A DNA stretch of 13,348 bases from Phycisphaerae bacterium (lineage in GTDB: Bacteria; Planctomycetota; Phycisphaerae; UBA1845), in the NCBI GenBank assembly GCA_021604825.1, contig BQJS01000135.1, forward strand, positions 1-13,348. Reading direction: 5' to 3'. The position numbers were made by a program, and so were the translations under genes. This document shows positions 7,748-13,348 of this stretch, piece after piece (position 1 is the first letter of the stretch; each line of letters opens with the position of its first letter). The notes below the pieces were generated by a model. It worked only from the letters and a program-made list of their open reading frames with translations. It was not told where the DNA came from and did no database searches.

Positions 7748-8572
7748 ATGGCAGAACTAAGCGCCTCCCAGGTGATGGCCCTCCGCAAGAAGACCGGCCT
7801 ACCCATGATGGAGTGCAAGCAAGCCCTTACCGCCAACGCCGGTGACGAGACTGCGGCGATCGAGTGGCTTAAGGAAAAGCACAAAGGCAAGATGGAAACC
7901 CGCTCGGACCGCGAAACCGGTGAAGGTCGAATCGGCGTGTATATCTCCGACGACGGAACCACCGGTGGCATCTGCGAGATGCGATGCGAAACCGCACCCG
8001 TTGGCAAGAACGAGATGTTTATTGATCTCGCCAATTCGCTAGCCGAATATGTCGCCAAGGGTTCAGAAGACACCCCAAGCGCCGAATCAGTCCACGCAGC
8101 CAACGAAGCCGCAATGACCGCCGTGTATGGGAAGCTGCGCGAAACGATGAACATCGGCTTGTGCCGCAAGCTCACCGGTGACGCATTGGCTGCTTATGTC
8201 CATCACGACGGCAAGAGTGCCGCGTTGATCTCGATGGCAGGTAAGCCGACCAATGACGAAGTTGGCAAACACACCGCGATGCACGCGACCTTTCACAAAC
8301 CAGTCGCAGTCAATCGCGATGGCGTACCGGCCGAGAAGCTCAACGAAATTCGCGAAGCCGCCGTCGCCGACGCCAAAGCATCCGGCAAGCCCGAAGGCGT
8401 GATCGACAAAATCGCAGATGGCAAGGTCAACGCCTACTGCTCCGAGATCGTCATGCTCGAACAAGAGCACGCCCGCAGCGACGTCTATGGCAAGAAAAAA
8501 GTCAAAGACGTCCTCAAGGAACACGGTGTCACCGACGTGACCGACATGGTCCTCGTTGTTGTGGGAGCCTAA
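7748..8572 (+). CDS. tsf: Elongation factor Ts
   Basis: EF-Ts is the cytosolic nucleotide-exchange factor that removes GDP from EF-Tu. The protein has 274 residues (E. coli 283). The ATG lies ten bases after AAGGAG (7732-7737). The N-terminal UBA-like domain is clear: SASQVMALRKKTGLPMMECKQAL (5-27), then NAGDETAAIEWLKEK. The core motif usually written TDFV reads TAPV (Thr82-Ala83-Pro84-Val85, in CETAPVGKNEMFIDLA), so the Asp and Phe that contact EF-Tu near its magnesium site are both replaced. The later MHIAASxP-type segment reads MHATFHKP (178-185). Length and flanks are intact, so this looks like a divergent working protein, not a broken one. The gene forms a unit with rpsB and ends at a terminator 20 bases downstream. 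Confidence 0.97.
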   Translation: MAELSASQVMALRKKTGLPMMECKQALTANAGDETAAIEWLKEKHKGKMETRSDRETGEGRIGVYISDDGTTGGICEMRCETAPVGKNEMFIDLANSLAEYVAKGSEDTPSAESVHAANEAAMTAVYGKLRETMNIGLCRKLTGDALAAYVHHDGKSAALISMAGKPTNDEVGKHTAMHATFHKPVAVNRDGVPAEKLNEIREAAVADAKASGKPEGVIDKIADGKVNAYCSEIVMLEQEHARSDVYGKKKVKDVLKEHGVTDVTDMVLVVVGA

Positions 8573-8592
8573 TCATCAAGCCGTAAACCCCG

Positions 8593-8616
8593 GGAGCCGA
8601 GAGGCTCCTTTTTTTT
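8593..8616 (+). terminator. Intrinsic terminator after tsf
   Basis: GGAGCC (8593-8598) pairs with GGCTCC (8603-8608) across a GAGA tetraloop, followed by eight T (8609-8616). It separates rpsB-tsf from pyrH-frr, so pyrH probably has its own promoter in 8617-8696, or is served by read-through. I saw no strong promoter in that gap. Confidence 0.92.
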
Positions 8617-8696
8617 GGCCGGACCGAATTCAACGCAGATCGAATCGGCGAATCATAACCGCGTTCGTTGAATCGAACTTGGAACCTGGATAAACC

Positions 8697-9422
8697 ATGC
8701 CCGAACTGAAATACAAACGCATCGTGCTCAAGATCAGCGGCGAAGGGTTGCGTCGCGACAGTGGTTTTGGAATTGACGCTGACGAACTCAAACGCGTCGG
8801 TGCTGAAATCAAATCCGTCCACGACCTTGGTGGCGAGGTCGCCGTCGTGGTTGGAGGTGGCAACATCGTCCGCGGTTCGCAGATCGCCGTTCATGCCCAG
8901 ATCGAGGAAGCCACCGGTCACTACATGGGCATGTTGGCCACCATCATCAACGCATTGGCCATCCAGGACACGCTGGAGTCGATCGGCGTCCCCACGCGGG
9001 TCCAGAGCGCCGTCAACGTAGACCGGGTGTGCGAGAAGTTCATCCGCCGACGGGCGATGCGTCATCTCGAGAAAGGCCGCGTCGTCATCTTCGCTGCCGG
9101 TACGGGCAACCCGTTTGTCACGACCGACACCGGTGCGGCGCTTCGGGCTTCTGAAATCAATGCGGACGCGGTCCTAAAAGCCACCAAGGTGGACGGTGTC
9201 TACGACAGCGATCCAGTCAAGAATCCAGAGGCCAAACTGTACAAGCATCTTTCGTACAACGAGGTGATCAATTCGCGATTGGAAGTGATGGATGTGTCGG
9301 CGATCGACTTGTGCCAACGCAACAACATCCCGATTATCGTCTTCAACCTGCGGACACCCAATGGCATGTGCGATGTTGTTCGCGGAAAATCGATTGGTAC
9401 ACTGGTCGACAAGAACGCCTGA
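8697..9422 (+). CDS. pyrH: Uridylate (UMP) kinase
   Basis: PyrH phosphorylates UMP to UDP with ATP in pyrimidine nucleotide synthesis; it is a cytosolic hexamer of the amino-acid-kinase fold. The 241 residues match E. coli in length. Visible blocks are RIVLKISGEGL (8-18), VGGGNIVRG (52-60), YMGMLATIINALAIQD (76-91), AAGTGNPFVTTDTGAALRA (133-151), VLKATKVDGVYDSDP (159-173) and VMDVSAIDL (198-206). The UMP-contacting segment GDHMGM of E. coli (Asp77) reads GHYMGM here, placing His75 where the acidic residue normally sits. The ribosome binding site is weak (GGAT at 8688-8691), but family alignment fixes the ATG. frr follows 60 bases later. Confidence 0.97.
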   Translation: MPELKYKRIVLKISGEGLRRDSGFGIDADELKRVGAEIKSVHDLGGEVAVVVGGGNIVRGSQIAVHAQIEEATGHYMGMLATIINALAIQDTLESIGVPTRVQSAVNVDRVCEKFIRRRAMRHLEKGRVVIFAAGTGNPFVTTDTGAALRASEINADAVLKATKVDGVYDSDPVKNPEAKLYKHLSYNEVINSRLEVMDVSAIDLCQRNNIPIIVFNLRTPNGMCDVVRGKSIGTLVDKNA

Positions 9423-9482
9423 TCGCCAGTCGGATGCTTATTAGAAAACTGTCGCCAGCTTTGTGATAGAAAGACATTGGAT

Positions 9483-10043
9483 ATGAGCCAATACGAAAAA
9501 ACCTGCAACGATCAGATGACCAAGGTCATCGAATACCTTAAAGACGAGTTGCGCGGGGTGCGCACCGGTCGGGCGACGCCTGGCTTGGTTGAGCACGTGC
9601 GCATTGAAGTCGCGTCATACGGCAGCACGATGGAGCTGCGCGAGCTGGCCAGCATCACCGCACCGGAACCCGCGACGCTGGTGGTCAAACCATTCGACCC
9701 AACCACCATCAAGGACATCGAAAAAGGCATTCAAACATCAAACCTGGGCATCACGCCGTCATCGGATGGCAAGATGATTCGCCTGCCAATTCCGCCGCTG
9801 TCCGGTGAACGCCGCAAGCAGCTGACGGGCCAGGTTAAGAGCATGGGCGAAGAGCAGAAAATCGCCCTGCGAAACGTTCGCCGCGACGTGATCAAGAAGG
9901 TCGACGCCGACAAGAAGGCATCAACCATCACCGAAGACGATGCCGACAGCGCCAAAGATGCTGTCCAAAAAATCATCAAGAAAAATGAGCAGGAAATCGA
10001 CAACCTGATCGCAGCCAAGAACAAAGAGATCGACGAAATCTAA
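9483..10043 (+). CDS. frr: Ribosome recycling factor
   Basis: RRF splits the post-termination ribosome together with EF-G. From the chosen ATG it has 186 residues (E. coli 185). The order is helix (1-25, with RGVRTGRATPGLVEHV at 24-39), the small beta domain (IEVASYGSTMELRELASIT, then PATLVVKPFD), and the long C-terminal helices. LSGERRKQL (106-114) and ALRNVRRD (128-135) carry the conserved basic residues, and the tail is a charged helix ending NKEIDEI. A TTG two codons earlier (9477) is possible, but the ATG at 9483 fits the family start and lies a better distance from the weak purine stretch AGAAAG (9468-9473). It is the last protein gene of the pyrH-frr unit. Confidence 0.97.
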   Translation: MSQYEKTCNDQMTKVIEYLKDELRGVRTGRATPGLVEHVRIEVASYGSTMELRELASITAPEPATLVVKPFDPTTIKDIEKGIQTSNLGITPSSDGKMIRLPIPPLSGERRKQLTGQVKSMGEEQKIALRNVRRDVIKKVDADKKASTITEDDADSAKDAVQKIIKKNEQEIDNLIAAKNKEIDEI

Positions 10044-10082
10044 GTCAGTATCGATTTTTGAACGTGAACAGGTGCACGGGTG

Positions 10083-10102
10083 CCCCGCCCTTCAGGGTGG
10101 GG
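10083..10102 (+). repeat. Strong GC hairpin between frr and tRNA-Leu
   Basis: CCCCGCCC (10083-10090) pairs with GGGTGGGG (10095-10102) as an 8-bp stem with one G·U pair and a TTCA loop. There is no T-tract, so it is a poor intrinsic terminator. It may protect the frr mRNA 3' end or be an element remnant: hairpins of the form CCCCGCCCTTCAGGG are familiar near IS200/IS605-type ends, but no transposase is nearby. Confidence 0.45.
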
Positions 10103-10135
10103 GACCGACAGAAAAGAAGGACGATTCACCAACAA

Positions 10136-10217
10136 GCGCGTGTGGCGGAATTGGCAGACGCGCAGGATTTAGGATCCTGTGGGGTAACCCGTCCCGGTTC
10201 GACTCCGGGCTCGCGCA
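10136..10217 (+). tRNA. tRNA-Leu (anticodon UAG)
   Basis: An 82-base class II tRNA. The acceptor strands are GCGCGTG (10136-10142) and CTCGCGC (10210-10216), with discriminator A at 10217. The D arm is GCG…CGC around AATTGGCAGA. The anticodon stem is CAGGA/TCCTG with loop TTTAGGA, giving UAG (reads CUA, and CUN by wobble). The long variable arm is built on GGG-TAA-CCC. The T arm is CCCGG-TTCGACT-CCGGG. CCA is not encoded. Pair 6-67 is U·U, a mismatch in an otherwise perfect acceptor stem. Confidence 0.96.
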
Positions 10218-10254
10218 GTTGTTTGAAATTCAAACCGCTCCGAATCAGCGACGC

Positions 10255-10277
10255 TGTTTCGGGCCGAACCCGAAGCG
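10255..10277. repeat. Hairpin downstream of tRNA-Leu
   Basis: TGTTTCGGG (10255-10263) pairs with CCCGAAGCG (10269-10277) as nine pairs, two of them G·U, with loop CCGAA. No T-tract follows on either strand. It could be a structure in the tRNA 3' trailer or a decayed dispersed repeat; the sequence alone does not decide. Other bases in the 10218-10428 gap outside this and the palindrome at 10367 show nothing recognisable. Confidence 0.3.
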
Positions 10278-10366
10278 AAAACGAGCCGATCAGTAAGGAA
10301 TCGCCCCACAAACGCTGCCCCACCAGATCGCCCTAAGTTCAAGCGCAACGATGTGCCTAAACCGTC

Positions 10367-10386
10367 ATTCCCGCGCACGCGGGAAT
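10367..10386. repeat. Short dispersed-type palindrome (ATTCCCGCG…CGCGGGAAT)
   Basis: Arms ATTCCCGCG (10367-10375) and CGCGGGAAT (10378-10386) are perfect inverted repeats around CA, in the context GTC-palindrome-CCAG. This form (TCATTCCCGCG…CGCGGGAATCCAG) is a well-known intergenic palindrome repeated in many bacterial genomes. It lies between tRNA-Leu and the convergent CoA-binding gene, 42 bases past that gene's stop codon, and could also act as its 3'-end hairpin. Confidence 0.6.
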
Positions 10387-10428
10387 CCAGGAGAATACGG
10401 CAATTTCTTCGAAAGCTTGATCACGCAA

Positions 10429-10836
10429 TCACTCAGCCACATGCTCCTGGCCCAACACCACCAGAACGCACGCCCCGTCATCGATAACATTGATGCCCGC
10501 TGATCTCGCTTGGGCGCTGGCCTCGTCATTCACCGCACCGGGTTGAACCCAAATATGCTTCACGCCCGCTTCGATCGCCTGCTGGATAACCTGCCCAGTA
10601 ACTGACGGAGGCGTGACGACGGAAAGCGATTCTGGGACGTTGGGCAGATCTGCAATGGATGCAAATGCATCAGCCCCTTCGATCGTTCCTCCTTTGGGAT
10701 TGATCGGCATAACGTCTCGACCGCTGGCAACCAGCCGCCGAAAGATGATGTTGCCATACTTGTCGCGATCGTTGGATGCGCCGGCAACGGCGAATGATTC
10801 CCCATCCAAGAAAGCCCGGTGCAAATCATCCATCAT
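10429..10836 (-). CDS. CoA-binding domain protein (YccU-like)
   Basis: 135 residues forming one Rossmann-type CoA_binding_2 domain, as in E. coli YccU. Visible motifs are the nucleotide loop SFAVAGASNDRDKYGN (14-29), VMPINPKG (42-49), the SLSVVTPPS stretch, GVKHIWVQPGAVNDEA and the closing AGINVIDDGACVLV. Proteins of this family bind CoA or acyl-CoA; the cellular role is not known. The frame is open to an ATG at 10848, but that ATG overlaps a GGGAG (10842-10846 on this strand) that fits as the Shine-Dalgarno for ATG 10836 (five bases) or ATG 10833 (eight bases), so a start at one of these is preferred. It lies 60 bases downstream of the propeller gene on the same strand and may be co-transcribed with it. 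Confidence 0.88.
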   Translation of the reverse strand: MMDDLHRAFLDGESFAVAGASNDRDKYGNIIFRRLVASGRDVMPINPKGGTIEGADAFASIADLPNVPESLSVVTPPSVTGQVIQQAIEAGVKHIWVQPGAVNDEASAQARSAGINVIDDGACVLVVLGQEHVAE

Positions 10837-10896
10837 TGATACTCCCATCGAGACGTCAGGAAAATCTATCCTTTATGAACGCGACCACGGACTCAT

Positions 10897-12345
10897 CTAA
10901 TCCGCTGCGATGCAATACAGATGTTGGCGGCCCCGAATGTATATCTCGTTGCCCGCGATGGCTGGCGACGTATCAAACTGGTCGTCAAGCTCATTGCTGG
11001 CTAACACTTGGTATTCAGGACCGCGTTTCAGGACGTTGGTAACACCGCCGCGCCCCACGATGTAAACATTCCCGCCGGCTCCGACTGGTGATGCGTAGAC
11101 TCCTTTGATCTTATCAAGTCGCTGCTTTTGGTAATGTGCTTTGCCGCTGACCGGATCATGGCATGAAAGCATGCCCGTGTTTTTCTGAATGAAGTACAGC
11201 GTGTCGTCATAGAGCAACGGTGATGGCACGTAGGGCGTCCCACCGTCGAGCGTCCAACTGACGCGTTTGGTTCCCGTGATATCGCCAGTCGCACCAAGAT
11301 AATCGATCGCAAGCAGCGCGGGTTCACGGTGCCCGCTCATCACGATGATCTTGCCTTTGTACTCGACAGGGCACGGCACACAGTTTGAACCGAGTCCGCT
11401 GCATTCCCACCGAATATTTCCGCTCTTAAGTTCGTAAGCGCAAACGCGGGTGGACCCAGGCACGATTGCAAGTTGCGTGTCACCGTCGCGGACGATGAGC
11501 GGCGTGGACCATGACGTGCGTTCGTCGCGATCTTTGCGCCATCGCTCCTTGCCAGATTTCGCGTCGATCGCGACGATGAAAGAATCGCCTTCGTGATCCC
11601 AGGTAATCACCAGCGTGTCATCAACGAGTGCGGGCGAAGTGCCTTCTCCGAAACCGTTCCGCGTGGTCATGTCGCCGAAATTCTTCTGCCAGACGACGTT
11701 GCCCTCCATGTCGAGGCAATACAATCCGCGCGACCCGAAGTAGGCGTAGATATGTTTACCATCGGTAACAGGCGATGCCGGCGCGAGGCTACCGTCTCCA
11801 TGGCTGCCTTCGTGCGGAACCAACTCGCATACCGTGCGTTCCCAGATCGTCTTGCCGTTGGTTCGATCAAGGGCTAAGACGTTAAACTTGTGCGAATCAG
11901 TGGGAGTCGGTCGACGCCGTCCTCGCCCACGACCCCGTCCACGGCCGCGTTCGCCGCGACGTTCGCCAGGAGGACCATCACCGCGCGCACGCGTGCCCCG
12001 ATCACCATTCCGGCCACCCGATGCACCTACCCCATCGGCATCATCCTTCTTAGCCTCGTCTGCATCATCTTCACCGGCTTGCTTCTCAGCAGGCACAGCC
12101 GTCTGCACGATGACAAGGTTCTTCCAAACCAAAGGAACAGAAAGCCCGTCACCAGGAATCGCAACCTTCCAACGAACGTTCTTAGATTCACTCCACTCGA
12201 TCGGCGGCTTGCCCTGAGCAGCCACCCCATTGAAGTCAGGCCCGCGCCATTGCAACCAGTCAGCCGCCGCCGAAGCCTCAGCCCCAAACGCACAACGCGA
12301 CAGTAAACCAACAAAGAGCAAAACCATATGAAGTCGAACGCTCAT
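10897..12345 (-). CDS. Exported PQQ-type beta-propeller protein with Arg-Gly-rich insert
   Basis: 482 residues. Residues 1-21 are a Sec signal peptide (MSVRLHMVLLFVGLLSRCAFG|A). The rest is a PQQ-repeat (BamB/quinoprotein-like) beta-propeller, opening with DWLQWRGPDFNGVA as in many planctomycete members. Blade signatures include LALDRTNGKTIWE (157-169), YCLDMEGNVVWQK, VAIDAKSGKERWRK and AYELKSGNIRWE. No catalytic motif of a true quinoprotein dehydrogenase is visible, so a binding or scaffold role is likelier. Residues about 88-150 break the first blade with an acidic then Gly/Arg-rich low-complexity insert ending GRGRGRGRGRRR. The frame stays open to an ATG at 13005, but the added 220 residues are antisense to the acidic gene and its promoter. 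The ATG at 12345 has GAGGGA about eight bases upstream and begins the signal peptide. Confidence 0.9.
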   Translation of the reverse strand: MSVRLHMVLLFVGLLSRCAFGAEASAAADWLQWRGPDFNGVAAQGKPPIEWSESKNVRWKVAIPGDGLSVPLVWKNLVIVQTAVPAEKQAGEDDADEAKKDDADGVGASGGRNGDRGTRARGDGPPGERRGERGRGRGRGRGRRRPTPTDSHKFNVLALDRTNGKTIWERTVCELVPHEGSHGDGSLAPASPVTDGKHIYAYFGSRGLYCLDMEGNVVWQKNFGDMTTRNGFGEGTSPALVDDTLVITWDHEGDSFIVAIDAKSGKERWRKDRDERTSWSTPLIVRDGDTQLAIVPGSTRVCAYELKSGNIRWECSGLGSNCVPCPVEYKGKIIVMSGHREPALLAIDYLGATGDITGTKRVSWTLDGGTPYVPSPLLYDDTLYFIQKNTGMLSCHDPVSGKAHYQKQRLDKIKGVYASPVGAGGNVYIVGRGGVTNVLKRGPEYQVLASNELDDQFDTSPAIAGNEIYIRGRQHLYCIAAD

Positions 12346-12500
12346 CGAAAATCCCTCGGTTACAAGATTCGGTAGCTGGACAGAAACGCAATGCAACACT
12401 ATCTCAATAAACCGCATGGTACAAGTGTGACACTGGCTGGCGCAAGCACCGTAAGCCGTTATATAAAAAGATGTTACATGGCGGACATGAGAGCGCACGC

Positions 12501-12528
12501 TTGACATTTTCATTATGTGAACTATAAT
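12501..12528 (+). promoter_or_regulatory. Perfect-consensus sigma70 promoter for the acidic protein
   Basis: TTGACA (12501-12506) and TATAAT (12523-12528) are exact consensus hexamers with a 16-base spacer. The expected start point is near 12535, about 40 bases before the ATG at 12577. An ATG at 12517 lies inside the promoter and cannot be the start of the transcript's reading frame. The other half of this divergent gap (12346-12500) shows no clear promoter for the propeller gene. Confidence 0.85.
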
Positions 12529-12576
12529 GATATCGATAGGATTAATGGGGATGTCGGTTTTCTGGGGGACGGGTTT

Positions 12577-12864
12577 ATGAAACTGAATCGAATGCAGCGG
12601 ATTACGGGGTTCTTTGCATTGGCGACATTGCCGGTGCTTTCTCTGACGACTTGCACGCTGGACACGCCTTCGGGGCTTTATGTGCTGACAGCCCCCTTCC
12701 GCGATTTTGAAATCGAGTTCGACGATGATGAGATCGAGATCGAATTTGATGATGACGATGATCGGTACTTTGGCGGGGGTGGATTCTTCGACCTCAACTT
12801 CGGGTATGACGACGATTACTACGACGATTATTACGATGACTTCGATGATGATTGGTGGGACTGA
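12577..12864 (+). CDS. Small exported hyperacidic Asp/Tyr/Trp-rich protein, function unknown
   Basis: 95 residues, no recognised family. The ATG follows a G-rich stretch (GGGGGACGGG, 12564-12573), a plausible Shine-Dalgarno, and lies about 40 bases after the predicted transcript start. Residues 1-26 are a basic N-terminus plus hydrophobic stretch (ITGFFALATLPVLSLTTC) typical of a signal peptide. Cys26 could be a lipobox cysteine, but Thr at -1 is unusual, so lipid anchoring is doubtful. Residues 43-95 contain 26 Asp/Glu out of 53, in alternating (EIEFDDDEIEIEF) and clustered (YDDDYYDDYYDDFDDDWWD) patterns, with a Gly-rich break at 66-69 and aromatic residues throughout. The tail could bind calcium or other cations, or bind basic partners; this is inference. 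It is divergent from the propeller gene and convergent with the aminotransferase. The following 144 bases include a T-run (12989-12995) but no clear terminator stem. Confidence 0.75.
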   Translation: MKLNRMQRITGFFALATLPVLSLTTCTLDTPSGLYVLTAPFRDFEIEFDDDEIEIEFDDDDDRYFGGGGFFDLNFGYDDDYYDDYYDDFDDDWWD

Positions 12865-13008
12865 GTCGATGCGTCTTTTGTAAAGCGAGTCTGATTGATT
12901 ACGACGTTGAATCGGAGGATTCGCAAGAAATCGGGGTCGAACAAGAATTAGCAGCAGCGGATGGCGCGAGGATTCGTGCGATTCGCTGTTTTTTTGCACA
13001 GCCACTTG

Positions 13009-13348
13009 TTACCCGGCTAGCTCGTGGAGTATCTGGCAGCCCTCGACGAGTTTGCTGTCCGGGACGGCGTAGCTGATTCTAAAGTGCGTGTCGTGTTTGC
13101 TAAACGCTTGGCCGGGAACCACGAGAACGTTCTTCTTGATGGCGGCTTCTACGAATTCGGTTCCGGTCTTGAACTTGCTCGGTGGTTTGCAATACAGGAA
13201 GAACCCACCGCCGGGTCGAGCGCACTCGAACCGCTCGCTCATGATCTTCAAGCTGGTGTCGCGTTTGATGCGATAGTCGGCGAGCACTCTCGACATGTCT
13301 TCATCAAGCGCGGCGATGCACGCCCTTTGGAATGGTTGCGGTGCGCAG
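13009..13348 (-). CDS. Class I/II aminotransferase, C-terminal part (gene continues beyond the window)
   Basis: PLP-dependent fold-type I aminotransferase; the last 112 residues or so are present, ending at TAA (13009-13011 on this strand), and the frame is open to the window edge. The visible part is the C-terminal small domain: QRACIAALDED, then ADYRIKRD, the family's PGGGFFLYC stretch, AIKKNVLVVPGQAFSKHD and the closing FRISYAVPDSKLVEGCQIL. The Arg in FRISYA is the residue that binds the substrate carboxylate in this family. The PLP-lysine and the substrate-defining residues are outside the window, so the reaction (aspartate, aromatic or other) cannot be named. Confidence 0.92.
   Translation of the reverse strand, partial: CAPQPFQRACIAALDEDMSRVLADYRIKRDTSLKIMSERFECARPGGGFFLYCKPPSKFKTGTEFVEAAIKKNVLVVPGQAFSKHDTHFRISYAVPDSKLVEGCQILHELAG

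Noticed and set aside
7225..8175. 316-codon minus-strand frame across rpsB and tsf
   Set aside because: It is antisense to two clear translation genes and has no family-like sequence; it is a shadow frame from codon bias.
12703..12862. Repeat-rich GAT/GAC codon tract considered as a possible non-coding simple repeat
   Set aside because: The frame is intact, preceded by a signal peptide, start codon and consensus promoter, and the tract varies codons while keeping Asp/Glu, so coding is the better reading.
12966..12995. Possible terminator (GCGA…TCGC then seven T) between the acidic gene and the aminotransferase
   Set aside because: Only four or five pairs form around a large loop, too weak to call.
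12346..13005. A 220-residue N-terminal extension of the propeller protein up to an ATG at 13005
   Set aside because: It runs antisense to the acidic gene and its promoter, and its Ile/Val-rich stretch is simply the reverse complement of the Asp codons. A signal peptide with a good ribosome site begins at 12345.

Overview
The window looks like a piece of a Planctomycetota chromosome, probably close to Phycisphaerae. This is inferred from a secreted multidomain protein ending in a dockerin-like module of the 'GDYDNDGDVDDADY…CFTGP' type, from a PQQ-type beta-propeller protein, from lipid A synthesis (lpxB) next to translation genes, and from non-canonical residues in EF-Ts and UMP kinase. Base composition is moderate and fairly even, and no intact transposase, phage gene or CRISPR array is visible.

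Layout. Bases 1-565 hold no gene I can defend. At 566-3757 is a large secreted lysyl-endopeptidase-like (S1, Achromobacter protease I type) protease with a P domain, a MAM-like region and a C-terminal dockerin-like module, closed by a strong intrinsic terminator (3791-3824). A nucleotidyltransferase-HD protein follows (3998-5104), convergent with lpxB on the minus strand (5150-6337). The lpxB/rpsB divergent gap carries a REP/BIME-like pair of inverted hairpins (6469-6547).

Next comes the conserved translation cluster rpsB-tsf-(terminator)-pyrH-frr (6729-10043), then tRNA-Leu(UAG) at 10136-10217. The gap after the tRNA carries further hairpins and a short dispersed-type palindrome. On the minus strand lie a CoA-binding-domain protein (10429-10836) and, upstream of it, an exported PQQ-type beta-propeller protein (10897-12345) with an Arg-Gly-rich insert. 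Divergent from that is a very acidic small exported protein (12577-12864) behind a perfect-consensus sigma70 promoter (TTGACA-16-TATAAT). The window ends inside a class I/II aminotransferase on the minus strand (13009-13348, C-terminal part only).

How the genes fit together. rpsB, tsf, pyrH and frr serve protein synthesis and pyrimidine supply in the standard bacterial order. lpxB makes the lipid A disaccharide. The protease, the propeller protein and the acidic protein all appear to be exported. No new multi-gene system is evident. The most unusual items are the acidic protein with its consensus promoter, the Arg-Gly insert in the propeller, the loss of the TDFV motif in EF-Ts, and the REP-like element.
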